Shown in pieces: positions 19,076 to 29,988 of a stretch of DNA of 64,000 nucleotides. This DNA is from CAWFGS01 sp963815535. Lineage in GTDB: Bacteria > Pseudomonadota > Alphaproteobacteria > Sphingomonadales > Sphingomonadaceae. The notes under the pieces were generated by a model. It had not been told where the DNA came from. It did no database searches and was given only the letters and a program-made list of their open reading frames with translations. The stretch spans positions 248,001-312,000 of the forward strand of contig CAWFGS010000003.1 in NCBI GenBank assembly GCA_963815535.1, read 5' to 3'. Positions within the stretch are counted from its first letter, which is position 1, and the number at the start of each line of letters is the position of its first letter. Position numbers and translations under genes: made by a program.

Positions 19076-22000
19076 ATGAATTTCAACAACATTTCCGCGT
19101 GGTCGATCCGCAATCCGGTCATTCCGCTGGTGCTTCTTCACCGCGTTGCTGCTCGCCGGCATTCTCAGCTTCGCGCGGATGGATGTGGTCAACAATCCCG
19201 ATGTCGAATTTCCCTGCGGTCAACGTCTCGATCTCGCAACCGGGCGCCGCCCCGACGGAAATCGAAAACCAGATAACGCAGAACGTCGAATCCGCGGTCC
19301 GGTCGATCAACGGCGTAAAGACGATATCTTCGACCGCGAGCGAGGGCAATTCCAACACTTTCGTCGAATTCGAAATCGGCATCGATGTGAACGATGCCGT
19401 GGCGGAAGTGAAGAACGCCGTCGACAGCGTGCGCGGCAGTCTGCCCGACGGCATCTTGGAACCGCGCGTCAGCAAGGTGGAAATCTCCGGCGGTTTCCTG
19501 GGCATCTACGCGGTCGAAGCCGACGACATGACCATCGAACAGCTGAGCTGGTTCATCGACGATACCGTCGCGAAACGCCTCCTTGCGGTCGAGGGGATGG
19601 CGGAAGTCGACCGCTTCGGCGGGGTCAACCGGGAAATCGAGGTCATCCTCGATCCCGCGCGGATGCAGGCGTTGGGCGTTACGGCGGGGCAGATCAACGC
19701 CGTGCTGCGCCAGGTCAATGTCAATGCCGCCGGCGGCATGGCGGAAGTCGGCGGAACGCGCCAGTCCGTGCGCGTGCTCGGCAATACGGAATCCGCATTC
19801 GAACTGTCGCAAGCGGCAGATCGCCCTGGGCGGCGGCGCGCACCATCAGCCTGTCCGACGTGGCGACCGTGCGCGACGGTTTTTCCGAACGCACATCCGT
19901 GGCGCAAGGTCGGCACACGCGAAGTCGTGAACTTCGCCATGTCCCGCGCGAAGGGCGCGTCGGACGTGACCGTGTTCGAACGGCGAGCGAAGTCATCGGC
20001 GAAATCGAGGCAGCCAATCCCGGCATCCGCTTCATCCTGCTGCGCGACGGCGTCAAATACACCGAAAGCCAGTATGAACAGCAGCATCGCCGCCATGATC
20101 GAAGGTGCGATCCTGGCGGTGGTCGTGGTGTTCTTCTTCCTGCGCGACTGGCGCGCGACGGTCATTTCCGCGATTGCCATCCCGCTATCCGCCATTCCGA
20201 CCTTCTGGTTCATGGATCTGCTGGGGTTCAACCTCAATTTCCTGTCCCTGCTGGCGCTGGGGTCTGGTCGCCGGCGTGCTGGTCGATGATGCGATCGTGG
20301 AGATCGAAAATATCGTGCGCCATATGCGCATGGGCAAAACCGCCTATCAGGCGTCGATCGACGCGGCGGACGAAATCGGTCTGGCCGTGGTCGCGACATC
20401 GTTCTGCATCGTCGCGGTGTTCCTGCCCGTGGGCCTGATGCCGGGCATTTCGGGCGAGTTCTTCAAGAATTTCGGATCACGGTGGTGATATCCGTGCTGA
20501 TGAGCCTGGCCGTGGCGCGCATGATCACGCCGATGCTGGCGGCCTATTTCCTGAAGTCCAGCGGCCATGCCGAACATGGCGAGGGCAAATGGATGGACCG
20601 CTACATGCGTGTGCTGGCCTGGACGCTGGACACCCGCCGCGCGCAATCGCTGCGTGCCGCCGCTGGAACCGTGCACGCCGCAAACTGTCCTATTTCGCAG
20701 TGCCGCTGATAGCGGGCGGGGTCGGTGCGATCGCACTGTTCATGCAATCCTACGCCGCGGAGGACGGCTCTTTGCCGGCGCGTTCGGAATGGGCATGTTC
20801 GGCTTCATCGGCGGGTTCTTCGCCGGGTTCGTCGTCACTTTCCTGGTCGGGTTGATCGGATCGTTCGTGTTCAGCCATCGCCAGCAAAGCTTCCTGGGCT
20901 GGGCGCGGTGGAGCGGGCGGCGTTTCGGTGCGCGCATGTTCGATCACCGCGTCTGGATGATGGGCCTCGGACTGTTCGCTTTCGTCCTCACCATCGTGTT
21001 GTTCATGAACACGCCGGGCCAGTTCCAGCCGACCATCAATGACGACAACAGCCGGGTGGAAATCGAAATGGTTCCCGGCACGACGCTGGAATCGTCCGAA
21101 CGGGTGGTGGGCAACGTTGCCGAACTGATCGAGGCGCAGCCCGAAGTCGAACGCGCGTTGAAAGTGACGCGGATGGGCAACGGCACGATCTACATCACGC
21201 TGAAGGAAGATCGCGAGAAAACCTCGATCGAATTCGAACGCGACCTCGCGCCGCAACTGGCCCAGTTCCCCGATGCGCGCGTGCGGTTCCAGTCGCAGTC
21301 GGGCGGGGGCGGGACCGGGCGCGATATTTCGATCATGCTCGCCGGGTCCGACCCCGTGCTGCTGCAGCGAAACCGCGACGCAGCTGGCGGAAGAGATGAA
21401 GTCCGTTTCCGCCCTGGTCGCCCCGCGCGTCGATGCCGATATCAGGCGGCCGGAAATCGTGATTACCCCGCGCGCCGATATCGCCGCCGATCTGGGCGTG
21501 ACGACTGCCGCGCTCAGCCAGACGATCCGCATCGCGACATTGGGCGAAATCGACCAGAACGCCGCCAAGTTCAGCCTGTCCGACCGGCAGATACCGATCC
21601 GCGTCCGCTTACCCGAAAGCTCGCGCGACGATATCGGCACCATCGCCAATCTGCCGGTGCAGACCGCATCGGGCGGGTCCGTGCCGCTGTAGCGCGTGGC
21701 GGACATCGCGTTCGGGTCCGGCCCGACCACCATCGAGCGTTACAACCAGAGCCGCCGCGTGTTCGTCGGCGCCGATCTGGCGTCCGGCGCGGTGAAGGGC
21801 ACGGCGCAGGAACAGATCGACGCGTTGCCGATCCTGAACGATTTGCCGCAGGGCGTCATCCGCGACGTCGTGGGGAAGAGGAATGGCAGGCGGAACTGTT
21901 CGAACAATTTCATCATCGCGCTGATTGCCGGCGTGCTGCTGGTGTTTGCGGTGCTGGTGCTGCTTTACAAGCGGTCTGATGTCGCCGCTGGTCAATATGG

Positions 22001-22492
22001 GCAGCCTGGCACTGGCGCCATTGGGCGGTATCTTCCTGGTCTGGGCCGTCGGTCAGCCGATTTCGATGCCGGTTATGATCGGCATTCTGATGCTGCTGGG
22101 CATCGTGTCGAAAAACTCCATCCTGCTGATCGATTTCGCGATCGAGGAAATGAAAACCGGCACGGACAAGCTGACCGCCATTACCGAGGCCGGGCATAAG
22201 CGTGCCCAGCCGATCGTCATGACCACCGTGGCGATGACGGCGGGGATGGTCCCGACCGCCATTTCGTTGAGCGGTGACGGCGCGTGGCGCGCGCCGATGG
22301 GTACGGTTGTGATCGGTGGCCTGATCATGTCCACTCTGCTGACCTTGTTGATCGTGCCCGCCGGATTCAGTCTGGCCGACGGTGTCGAAAAGCGGGTCGG
22401 GCCGTGGCTGTCCAAACGCCTGCTTACCTATCGTAACGGCGACGCCGACCGGCCGATCCAGCCTGTGGACGGCGCCGCTGCCCGCCGAGTAG
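19076..22492 (+). CDS. Efflux RND transporter permease (HAE-type; many frameshifts and one TAG)
   Basis: This is an AcrB/MexF-type inner-membrane proton antiporter that exports drugs or small hydrophobics with the adaptor encoded just upstream. The porter domain begins NPDVEFPAVNVSISQPGAAP, and helix 4 carries the proton-relay GVLVDDAIVEIEN. The second half begins FQPTINDDNSRVEIEMVPG and contains SKNSILLIDF. At least a dozen single-base frame changes occur, plus an in-frame TAG at 21690-21692 in VPL-stop-RVADI. Between the halves (about 20690-20940) are two extra hydrophobic segments not usual for AcrB. Confidence 0.87.
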
Positions 22493-22502
22493 GGCGGGCC
22501 GT

Positions 22503-23837
22503 ATGGCAGACGCGATCATCGTTCCCGACCCATCTGACCGATCCGACCGCCGACCGCGCGCGGCGGATGCGGCTGGTCGCAACCGGGCTGCTGATCGTGA
22601 TGGCGGCACTGTTCCTGATTTCGCGCCGGTACGAAGAGATCAGCACTCCGCTGGGGCTATGTCCACGCTTTTGCCGAAGCGGCGATGGTCGGCGGTATGG
22701 CGGACTGGTTCGCCGTCACCGCCCTGTTCCGCCATCCGTTCGGCATTCCCATTCCGCACACCGCGATCATTCCCGAAAACAAGAACCGCATCGCCGACAC
22801 GATGGCGGGTTTCCTGCGCGAATATTTCCTCACCCCCGCCGTGGTCGCGCGGCGCATGGCAAGCATGAACCTGGCGCGCGGCGCAGGCGAGTTCATGGCG
22901 GAAGGGGAAGCGGCCACCGATACCAGCGCAAGCCGCGGCGTCAGCGGCAGTCGGCTGGGTTCCGGCGCAGCGGATCTGTTCGTCGATCTGCTGGAATCGC
23001 TCGACCCCGAACGGCTCGGCGGTCAGGTCAAGGCCGGTCTGTCGCGTCAGCTCGACAAATTGGAAGTCGCGCCGCTGATCGGGCAGATGCTGACTGCATC
23101 CATTGCGGATAAGCGCCATCTGCCGTTGGTGGACAGCATCATCCGCTGGGCCGGGCTGACGCTGGAAGACAACGAGGAAATGGTGCGCGGCATGATCAAT
23201 CAGCGCACCAACGCGCTGGTCCGCTGGGTCGGGCTGGATGAAAAGATCGCCAATTCCGTGATCGACGGGTTGTACCGTCTGCTGGCCGAAGTGCTGGTCG
23301 ATCCCAAGCATCCCTTGCGCGCCAAGATCGAGGAAGGGCTGGAGAAGCTGGCGCACGATCTGGTCCACGATCCCGCCACCCGCGCGAAGGTGGAGACGAT
23401 GAAAAGCGAACTGCTCGCCAATCCCGGCGCTTGCAAATTGGTGGCAGGGCGTTTGGGAACGGCTGCGGCGCGGTATGATCGACATGGCGCGCGGCACGGG
23501 TTCGGTCGTTGGGGGCCACGCGGATGCCGGACCACGCCTGCCGGGCCAGCTAAGCAGCAGCATCGCCGAACTTGGCACGGCGTTGCGTAACGATCCCCAA
23601 CTGCAGGTGCAGGTCAACCGCTTCGCGCGGCGGACGGCGGTTGGCGTGGCGACGCGCTATGGCGGTCAGATCGTGGCGCTGGTGTCCGAAACGGTCAAAC
23701 GCTGGGACGCGCGCACCATCACCGACCGCATCGAAAGCGCCGTCGGCCGCGACCTGCAGTTCATCCGCGTCAACGGAACGCTGGTCGGTGGGTTGGTGGG
23801 GATGACGATCCATTTCGTGGACCGCGCATTTTTGTAA
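22503..23837 (+). CDS. DUF445 membrane protein (frameshifted)
   Basis: This is a DUF445 (YjiN-like) protein of unknown function. After a short leader (MADAIIVPDP) comes one N-terminal transmembrane helix, then the family signature AEAAMVGGMADWFAVTALF and HPFGIPIPHTAIIPENK. A long helical region follows, and the protein ends with a second membrane helix, GTLVGGLVGMTIHF. Frame changes occur near 22540, 22667 and 23430. It starts 11 bases after the permease stop, so it may belong to the efflux operon. Its stop abuts the convergent TonB-domain gene. Confidence 0.83.
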
Positions 23838-24755
23838 TCAGCTTAATCCGGTATCGAATATCGAATTGGAGCTATGTAGTACGACGCCATCGGCTGACCC
23901 GCTCGCATCGATCGCCGGTGTGAACTCGGCGTGTTTCAACATGTCGCAAGCCGGGGAATCAAGGCTTTCGTTCAGTGTCAGGTTCTCGATATGACAATCG
24001 GTAGCTTGTCCGGTCTCGTCCAACAGGACGCGCATCCTTATATAGCCCTGCTCCCCATTGCGAAGAGCGCGCGACGGGTAAACCGCCGCAATACGGCGGC
24101 CAACATCTGCGCGATTGGTCCAGGTCGCAAAGCTTCTGACTTTGCGATGCCGTTCGATATCCACGCCCCACGATTTAACCAAATCCTGCGTGCATCCATT
24201 CAGCGCTTCCATCGGAGCGGCGAGATTGCCGAGCATCATAGTGACCGAAGTGCGTTGCTTGCGGTCGAACGTAATGCGGTCGGCCAGCCCGGCTCGTTCG
24301 ACATCGATGGCGGGTAGATCCTTGATTGCAGCGGGCTCTGCCGGATCGACATCGCTTGCATCGACCTCACCCGCGCTTTTCATGCGGGTCGCGGCGTATA
24401 TTATCGCCGTTCCGTATGCACCCATCTCGCCGAGCATGGGGCTATCGTCCTGCGCTGGCTGATTTTCGCCGTATTGCACCGTTGTTCCGTCCGAACGGAA
24501 GCGTTTAAAATGCGGCCCGGCAACGGTCATGGAAAACCCACCCGATGGCATGGTTTGTTCAAAAAAGATAACGTGTTTGTCGTCGCCTTCACCCAGGATA
24601 CGGGCCAGGCGGCATTTGTTCTCCGCAAAATCCAGGCTCCACGGTGTGGTGGGTTCGAGAACGATCGTTTCATCGTCCTTCGCCGCCACAATCGACGATG
24701 TCATTCCCAGCGCAAGAACACCAATGGTGAACGATACATTCCAGGTGGTCTGCAT
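23838..24755 (-). CDS. Secreted protein with TonB C-terminal-like domain
   Basis: This intact protein of about 305 residues has a signal peptide (MQTTWNVSF... to IVAAKDD) and an uncharacterised central part. Its C-terminal 90 residues resemble the TonB box-binding domain: YIRMRVLLDETGQATDCHI, then a conserved ACDMLKHAEFTPA. Unlike a classical TonB it has no proline-rich spacer and no retained membrane anchor. It is therefore better called an energy-transducer TonB C-terminal-domain protein of unknown role. The start is chosen at the ATG at 24755 because the signal peptide begins there; the frame is open to 24782. Confidence 0.7.
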   Translation of the reverse strand: MQTTWNVSFTIGVLALGMTSSIVAAKDDETIVLEPTTPWSLDFAENKCRLARILGEGDDKHVIFFEQTMPSGGFSMTVAGPHFKRFRSDGTTVQYGENQPAQDDSPMLGEMGAYGTAIIYAATRMKSAGEVDASDVDPAEPAAIKDLPAIDVERAGLADRITFDRKQRTSVTMMLGNLAAPMEALNGCTQDLVKSWGVDIERHRKVRSFATWTNRADVGRRIAAVYPSRALRNGEQGYIRMRVLLDETGQATDCHIENLTLNESLDSPACDMLKHAEFTPAIDASGSADGVVLHSSNSIFDTGLS

Positions 24756-24808
24756 AGTCAGGAACCTATCGTCTCGATGCAAAGGCGGGAACGATCATCA
24801 AGGAAGCG

Positions 24809-25741
24809 TCAGCCAAGTTTTTCGGTCAATTCCGGCACGATCTTGTACAGATCGCCGACCAGGCCGATATCCGCCACCTGGAAGATCGGCGCGTCTTCGT
24901 CCTTGTTGATGGCGATGATGGTTTTGGAATCCTTCATGCCCGCCAGATGCTGGATCGCGCCCGAAATGCCGATCGCGATATAGACTTCGGGGGCGACGAT
25001 CTTGCCGGTCTGGCCGACCTGGTAATCGTTGGGGACATAGCCTGCATCCACGGCGGCGCGGCTGGCGCCGATGCCTGCGCCCAGTTTGTCCGCCAGCGGG
25101 GTGATGACTTGCTCGAACGTTTCGCGTCCTTCAGCGCGCGGCCGCCCGATACGATGATCTTCGCGCTGGTCAGTTCGGGCCGTTCGCTTTCGGCAATTTC
25201 GCTGCTGACGAAGCTGGACATGCCGGCATCGGCAGGGCCGGACACCGCCTCGACCTCGCCCGAACCGCCGGTGGTTTCGGCCTTGTCGAACGCGGTTCCG
25301 CGAACGGTGATGACCAGCTTGTCATCGCCGCTGGTGACGGTCGCGATGGCGTTGCCGGCATAGATCGGCCGGGTGAAGGTCTTGTCGCCTTCGACCGAAA
25401 GAATGTCCGAAATCTGCATCACGTCGAGCAACGCCGCAACGCGCGGGGCGATGTTCTTGCCGGTGGTGGTGGCAGGCGCCAGAAACGCGTCGTGATGGCC
25501 CATCAGCTCCGCGACCAGCGGCGCGACGTTTTCCGCCAGCTGATGTTCGTAAGCGGCATCGTCGGCCAGATGGACCTTGCCGACACCGGCGATCTTCGCG
25601 GCCTCGTCGGCCACGGCGGCGCAGCCCGATCCGGCGACCAGCAGATGCACTTCGCCCAGTTTCCCGGCGGCGGTGACCACTGCCAGCGTGGCATCTTTTA
25701 CAGCGTGCGTTGTCATGTTCGACCAGTACGAGCGTTTTCAT
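24809..25741 (-). CDS. etfA: Electron transfer flavoprotein alpha subunit (two frameshifts)
   Basis: With EtfB it carries electrons from acyl-CoA dehydrogenases to the quinone pool, and it holds the FAD. The FAD domain is at the C-terminus: SGGRALKD, GYVPNDYQVGQTGKIVAPEVY, GISGAIQHLAGMKDS and NKDEDAPIF. Frame changes are near 25716 (extra base after MKTLVLVEH) and near 25115 (one G missing in KDGETFEQ). About 310 residues, normal. It follows etfB on the same strand with a 56-base gap. Confidence 0.95.
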
Positions 25742-25797
25742 GCGTTTTCCTTCAATTCCTCGTGCGCGTGCGTCGCGCTGTCATTGCACGGCGCGAT

Positions 25798-26547
25798 TTA
25801 CGCGACCCCCAGCGCCTTCATCTTGGCGACCAGCGCATCGACATCGGCGACCTTTTCGCCGGCCTGGCGCACCGGCGGTTCGCCGACATTGCGTCATGGT
25901 CAGGCGCGGCGTCAGATCGACACCGAAATCAGTCGGCGGTCTTGGTATCGAGCGGCTTCTTCTTCGCCTTCATGATGTTGGGCAGCGAAGCATAGCGCGG
26001 CTCGTTCAGACGCAGATCGGTGGTGACGATCGCGGGCATGGCCAGCTTCACCGTTTCCAGGCCGCCGTCGATTTCGCGCTTGACGACCACATGATCGCCA
26101 TCGACTTCGACCGTGTTGGCGAAGGTGCCCTGCGGCCGGTCCATCAATGCGGCCAGCATCTGGCCGGTCTGGTTGCTGTCGTCGGAAATCGACTGCTTGC
26201 CCAGCATGACCAGACCCGGCTGTTCCTCGTCGGCGATGGCTTTCAGGATTTTGGCAACGGCCAGCGGTTCGACGTCGTCGTCGGTTTCGACCAGAATCGC
26301 GCGGTCCGCACCCATGGCCAGCGCGGTGCGCAAGCGTTTCCTGCGCCTTGGCGGGGCCGATGCTGACGGCGATGATTTCTTCCGCCTTGCCCGCTTCCTT
26401 CATCCGGATCGCTTCTTCGACCGCGATTTCGTCGAACGGGTTCATGCTCATCTTGACATTGGCCAGATCGACACCCGAACCATCCGCCTTGACGCGCGGT
26501 TTGACGTTGTAATCGATGACCCGTTTGACGGGTACGAGGATTTTCAT
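25798..26547 (-). CDS. etfB: Electron transfer flavoprotein beta subunit (three frameshifts)
   Basis: This is the beta subunit, which binds AMP and docks EtfA. It begins MKILVPVKRVIDYNVKPRVK and has MNPFDEIAVEEAIR, LGKQSISDDSNQTGQMLA and TTDLRLNEPRYASLPNIMKAKKK. Frame changes are near 26336, 25932 and 25893. The second creates a premature stop after KTAD. Correcting the last two restores DFGVDLTPRLTMTNVGEPP and the end MKALGVA with TAA at 25798. The repaired length is about 249 residues. Operon etfB-etfA, as in most bacteria. Confidence 0.94.
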
Positions 26548-26632
26548 TGCGAAATTATTCCTTCCCACGGCACATACATCTTCCGCCGCCTTGTTCCTTC
26601 AACGGCGGAAAGCGCCGCCTAGTTCCAACCAG

Positions 26633-26875
26633 CTATTCTGCGAGTTCGAGCCGTCGTTCGATACGCACCAAACGATCACGCATCTGATCGAGTTGCGATT
26701 GAAGGTGCGCGGAAATCTCTGCATCATTCACCTGATCGCGCCGAACGCCCAGAACGGCGTTGTGCGTATCGGCCTGGCGCACTTTTATTTCCCGCAGATC
26801 GTTTTCGATCCGCTCGAAATTCGTTTGGAAACGCTTCAAGTGCTCCAAAACCAGATTATCGACATTTTCGGTCAT
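26633..26875 (-). CDS. Small coiled-coil protein of unknown function
   Basis: This intact 80-residue protein is almost wholly amphipathic helix with heptad-like spacing (HLKRFQTNFERIENDLREIKV, then HLQSQLDQMRDRLVRIERRL). A coiled-coil oligomer is likely. There is no signal peptide or membrane segment. It lies between sucC (13 bases upstream) and etfB (85 bases downstream) on the same strand, so it is probably in the sucC transcript. I do not recognise a characterised family. Confidence 0.7.
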   Translation of the reverse strand: MTENVDNLVLEHLKRFQTNFERIENDLREIKVRQADTHNAVLGVRRDQVNDAEISAHLQSQLDQMRDRLVRIERRLELAE

Positions 26876-26887
26876 GATACGATCACC

Positions 26888-28090
26888 TTAGGCCGCCTGC
26901 TTCACCTCGGCCACGATCTTCTTCGCCGCATCGCCCAGATCGTCCGCCGCCGACGATGGGCAGGCCGGAATTGGCAAGGATGTCCTTGCCCTGCTGGACG
27001 TTCGTTCCTTCCAGGCGGACCACCAGCGGCACGGACAGGTTCACTTCCTTCGCCGCGGCGACGATGCCGTCGGCGATGATGTCGCATTTCATGATGCCGC
27101 CGAAGATGTTGACGAGGATGCCTTCGACCGCCGGGTCCTACAGGATGATCTTGAACGCCGCCGTCACCTTTTCCTTGGTCGCGCCGCCGCCCACATCGAG
27201 GAAGTTGGCCGGGAACGCGCCGTTCAGCTTGATGATGTCCATCGTCGCCATCGCCAGGCCCGCGCCATTGACCATGCAGCCGATATTGCCGTCCAGCTTG
27301 ATGTAGGCGAGGTCGTACTTGGACGCCTCGACTTCGGCCGGGTCTTCCTCGGTCTCGTCGCGCATCGCCTCCACATCCTTGTGGCGATAGAGCGCATTGC
27401 CGTCGAAGCTCATCTTCGTGTCGAGCACCAGCAGCTGGCCGTCTTTGGTTTCGACCAGCGGATTGATTTCCAGCATTTCGCTGTCGAGTTCGACGAACGC
27501 GTTGTAGAGCTTGGGCGCCAGCTTCTGGCACGCCTTGTTCAGATCGCCCTCCAGCTTCAGCGCGAAGGCGACCGCGCGGCCGTGATGCGGCATGAAGCCC
27601 TGCGCCGGGTCGATGGTGATGGTGGTGATCTTTTCGGGCGTGTTGTGCGCCACATCCTCGATATCCATGCCGCCTTCGGTGATGACGACCATCGCGACCT
27701 GGCCGGTGGCGCGATCGACCAGCATGGCGAGGTAGTATTCCTCTTCGATGTCGACGCCGTCGGTGACATACAGGCGGTTGACCTGCTTGCCTTCGTCGCC
27801 GGTCTGGATGGTGACCAGCGTGTTGCCGAGCATGTCCTTCGCATCCGATTCGACGTCCTCGATGCTCTTGGCCAGCCGCACGCCGCCCTTGGCATCGGGG
27901 CCCAGTTCCTTGAACTTGCCCTTGCCGCGGCCGCCGGCGTGGATCTGCGCCTTCACGACATAGAGCGGGCCGGGCAGCTTCTTCGCGCCTGCGACCGCTT
28001 CTTCCACCGTGTGCGCGGCGATAGCCGGTCGGGAATGCCGATGCCGTATTTCGCGAGCAGTTCCTTGGCCTGATATTCGTGAATGTTCAT
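26888..28090 (-). CDS. sucC: Succinate-CoA ligase, ADP-forming, beta subunit (frameshifts and one in-frame TAG)
   Basis: This TCA-cycle enzyme makes succinate plus ATP or GTP from succinyl-CoA. It begins MNIHEYQAKELLAKYGIGIP. The ATP-grasp region follows, with VKAQIHAGGRGKGKFKELG, DGVDIEEEYYLAM, EINPLVET and NGAGLAMATMD. The end has GGIMKCDIIADGIV. Two bases too many lie near 28025, and one near 26950. At 27138-27140 a TAG replaces the Ser codon expected in FKIIL-S-DPAVEG while the frame continues unchanged. About 399 residues, normal. sucD is not in the window. Confidence 0.94.
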
Positions 28091-28209
28091 GGGTCGGAGT
28101 CGTCCGTTTGCTGATGGGGATAGGGGCAGATGCTTCGCCCCGCTCTAAGCATGGAATGCCGCGCTTGAAAAGTGGGCTTCGGCGCGCGCAGGGGACGTCG
28201 CGACTCTGC

Positions 28210-29018
28210 ATGATCGATGATCAACGCCTCCTGACCATCGTGCGCGAAGCCGCGACGATCGCGTATAATCTGTGGCCCGGTGCCGCCGATGCGCGCAGGC
28301 CCGGCGCTGAAAGCGTGGGAGAAGGAGCCCGGCGAGTCCGGTGTGCGATGCGGATATCGCAGTCGATACGGTTCCTGCGGCGCGAACTGGGGCGGCTGCT
28401 GCCCTCGGCGGGCTGGCTGTCGGAAGAAACGGCGGACGATCCGGCGCGGCTGGACAACGATCTGATCTGGCTGGTCGATCCGATGGACGGCACGCGCGAT
28501 TTCATTCGCGGGCGGCCCGGCTGGTGCGTTTCGGTGGCGCTGATCAGCGACGGCCGCCCTTGATCGGCATTCTGGTGGCGCCGGCGCGCGGCGAAGAATG
28601 GCTGGCGGTCGCGCGGCGGGCGGGGCGTGGCGCAATGGCGAGCGGCTGGCGGCATCGACCCGCAGACGAGTTCGCCGGCGCACGCATGCCCGCCGATGCT
28701 CTGCCGGAAGAGGACCGGCACGCTGGTCCGGTGGACAAGCCCAATTCCATCGCCCTGCGAATTGCGATGGTCGCTGCGGACGAGGCCGATCTGATCGCGA
28801 CCCTGCGCTGGGGTTTCGAATGGGATATCGGCGCGGCGGCATTGATCGCGATGGAGGCGGGCGCGCGGGCGACCGATGTGTTCGGGCGAAAGCTCGCCTA
28901 CAACAAGCGCGATCCGCGCGCATTCGGCCTGCTGGTCTGCGCGCCCGGCAATCCATGCCGATGCCATCGAGCGGCTGGCCGAGCGGCGAACGCTGGCCGA
29001 ATGCGCGTTGGCGGCTAA
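28210..29018 (+). CDS. cysQ: 3'(2'),5'-bisphosphate nucleotidase CysQ-like (several frameshifts)
   Basis: This is an inositol-monophosphatase-fold enzyme that dephosphorylates PAP in sulfur assimilation. The metal-binding motif is LVDPMDGTRDF. SEET and the C-terminal WDIGAAALIAMEAGA region fit CysQ. The frame changes at least near 28290, 28330-28370, 28555, 28600-28700 and 28955. The stop is uncertain: the TAA at 29016 or a later one. It is divergent from sucC with a 119-base gap that must hold both promoters. Repaired length about 265 residues. Confidence 0.82.
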
Positions 29019-29028
29019 ACGCAGGAAC

Positions 29029-29064
29029 AAAAAAGGGGGCCGACCCGCAGGCCGACCCCCTTTT
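29029..29064 (-). terminator. Rho-independent terminator after the OmpA-family gene
   Basis: On the minus strand an 11-base-pair hairpin (29035-29060, two G-T wobbles, loop TGCG) is followed by six T residues, 27 bases after the OmpA-family stop. On the plus strand the wobbles become A-C mismatches, but it may also stop cysQ transcription. Confidence 0.8.
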
Positions 29065-29086
29065 CATGTCGATTAGTCCGTTCGGA

Positions 29087-29780
29087 TTACTGCTGGCGGC
29101 GGGCGGCATCGACATCGTCCTGCGAGATCGGCACGATCTTGATTTCGACCCGGCGGTTCAGCGCCCGGCCATCGGCCGTATCGTTGCTGGCGATCGGCTG
29201 CGTTTCGCCGAAACCCTGATAGCGGATGCGGGCGTTGGATACGCCGCGCGACGTCAGGTAATTCGCCACGGCCTGGGCGCGCCGTTCGGACAGGCCCTGG
29301 TTGAACGCGTCGGAACCGGTCGAATCGGTGTGGCCGTACACGTCGATCAGGCTGTCGGGATATTGCATCAGGCTGCTCGATACCGTGTCCAGCGTGTTGC
29401 GGAACGCCGGGTTGATCGTCGCGCTGCCGACATCGAAGGTCACGCCGTCGGGCAGGTTGACCAGAATGGCCTCACCGCCATCGACTTCGGTCACATCGAC
29501 GCCGGAACCTGCGGTGTTGCTCTCGCAGTTCCTTGATCTGCTGGTCCATCTTGTAACCGACGACCGCGCCGCCGACACCGCCAACGCCCGCGCCGATGAT
29601 GCGTCCGGTCTTGCCGCCGATCACCTGCCCAGCAGGCCGCCGAGAACCGCGCCGCCGACGCCGCCGATGCCGGTGCGCGACACTTTCTGTTCACCGGTGT
29701 TCGGGATCGGTAACGCAGCCCGATACGCCCAGCAGCGAAACTGCGGCGATGCTCGATACGAAAATACGTGATTTCTTCAT
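29087..29780 (-). CDS. OmpA-family outer-membrane lipoprotein with glycine zipper (three frameshifts)
   Basis: It begins MKKSRIFVSSIAAVSLLGV and has a lipobox ending GC. A glycine-zipper segment (GGVGGAVLGGLLG... GAGVGGVGGAVVGYKMD) follows, then an OmpA peptidoglycan-binding domain with VYGHTDSTGSDAFNQGLSE and the end NRRVEIKIVP. It would tether the outer membrane to peptidoglycan. Frame changes lie near 29695, 29628 (a missing C) and 29515. Repaired length about 231 residues. Its 208-base upstream gap, shared with the divergent CNNM-type gene, holds no other feature I can support. Confidence 0.9.
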
Positions 29781-29988
29781 GGGTCAGTCCCCTTCTTCGT
29801 TGTCGGCGCGGCGTCGCCCGTCGCGAACGCCCACGCCTTTTGCGAGCGCTTCCCACCGACGCCTTGCATCTGATAACCGACCAAACGGGTCGACGTTCCG
29901 CGGTGCGATTGTTCGTCGCAAATCTTCGCTGCGATCACTCGATCGCATCGGCTGGCAGCGGCGCGCATATTGTGCTAGCGATTCGGGC

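Noticed and set aside
21690..27140. UAG reassigned to serine in this organism
   Set aside because: TAG terminates several intact genes here, such as the TviB-type dehydrogenase, the sterol desaturase family protein and the acyl-CoA dehydrogenase.
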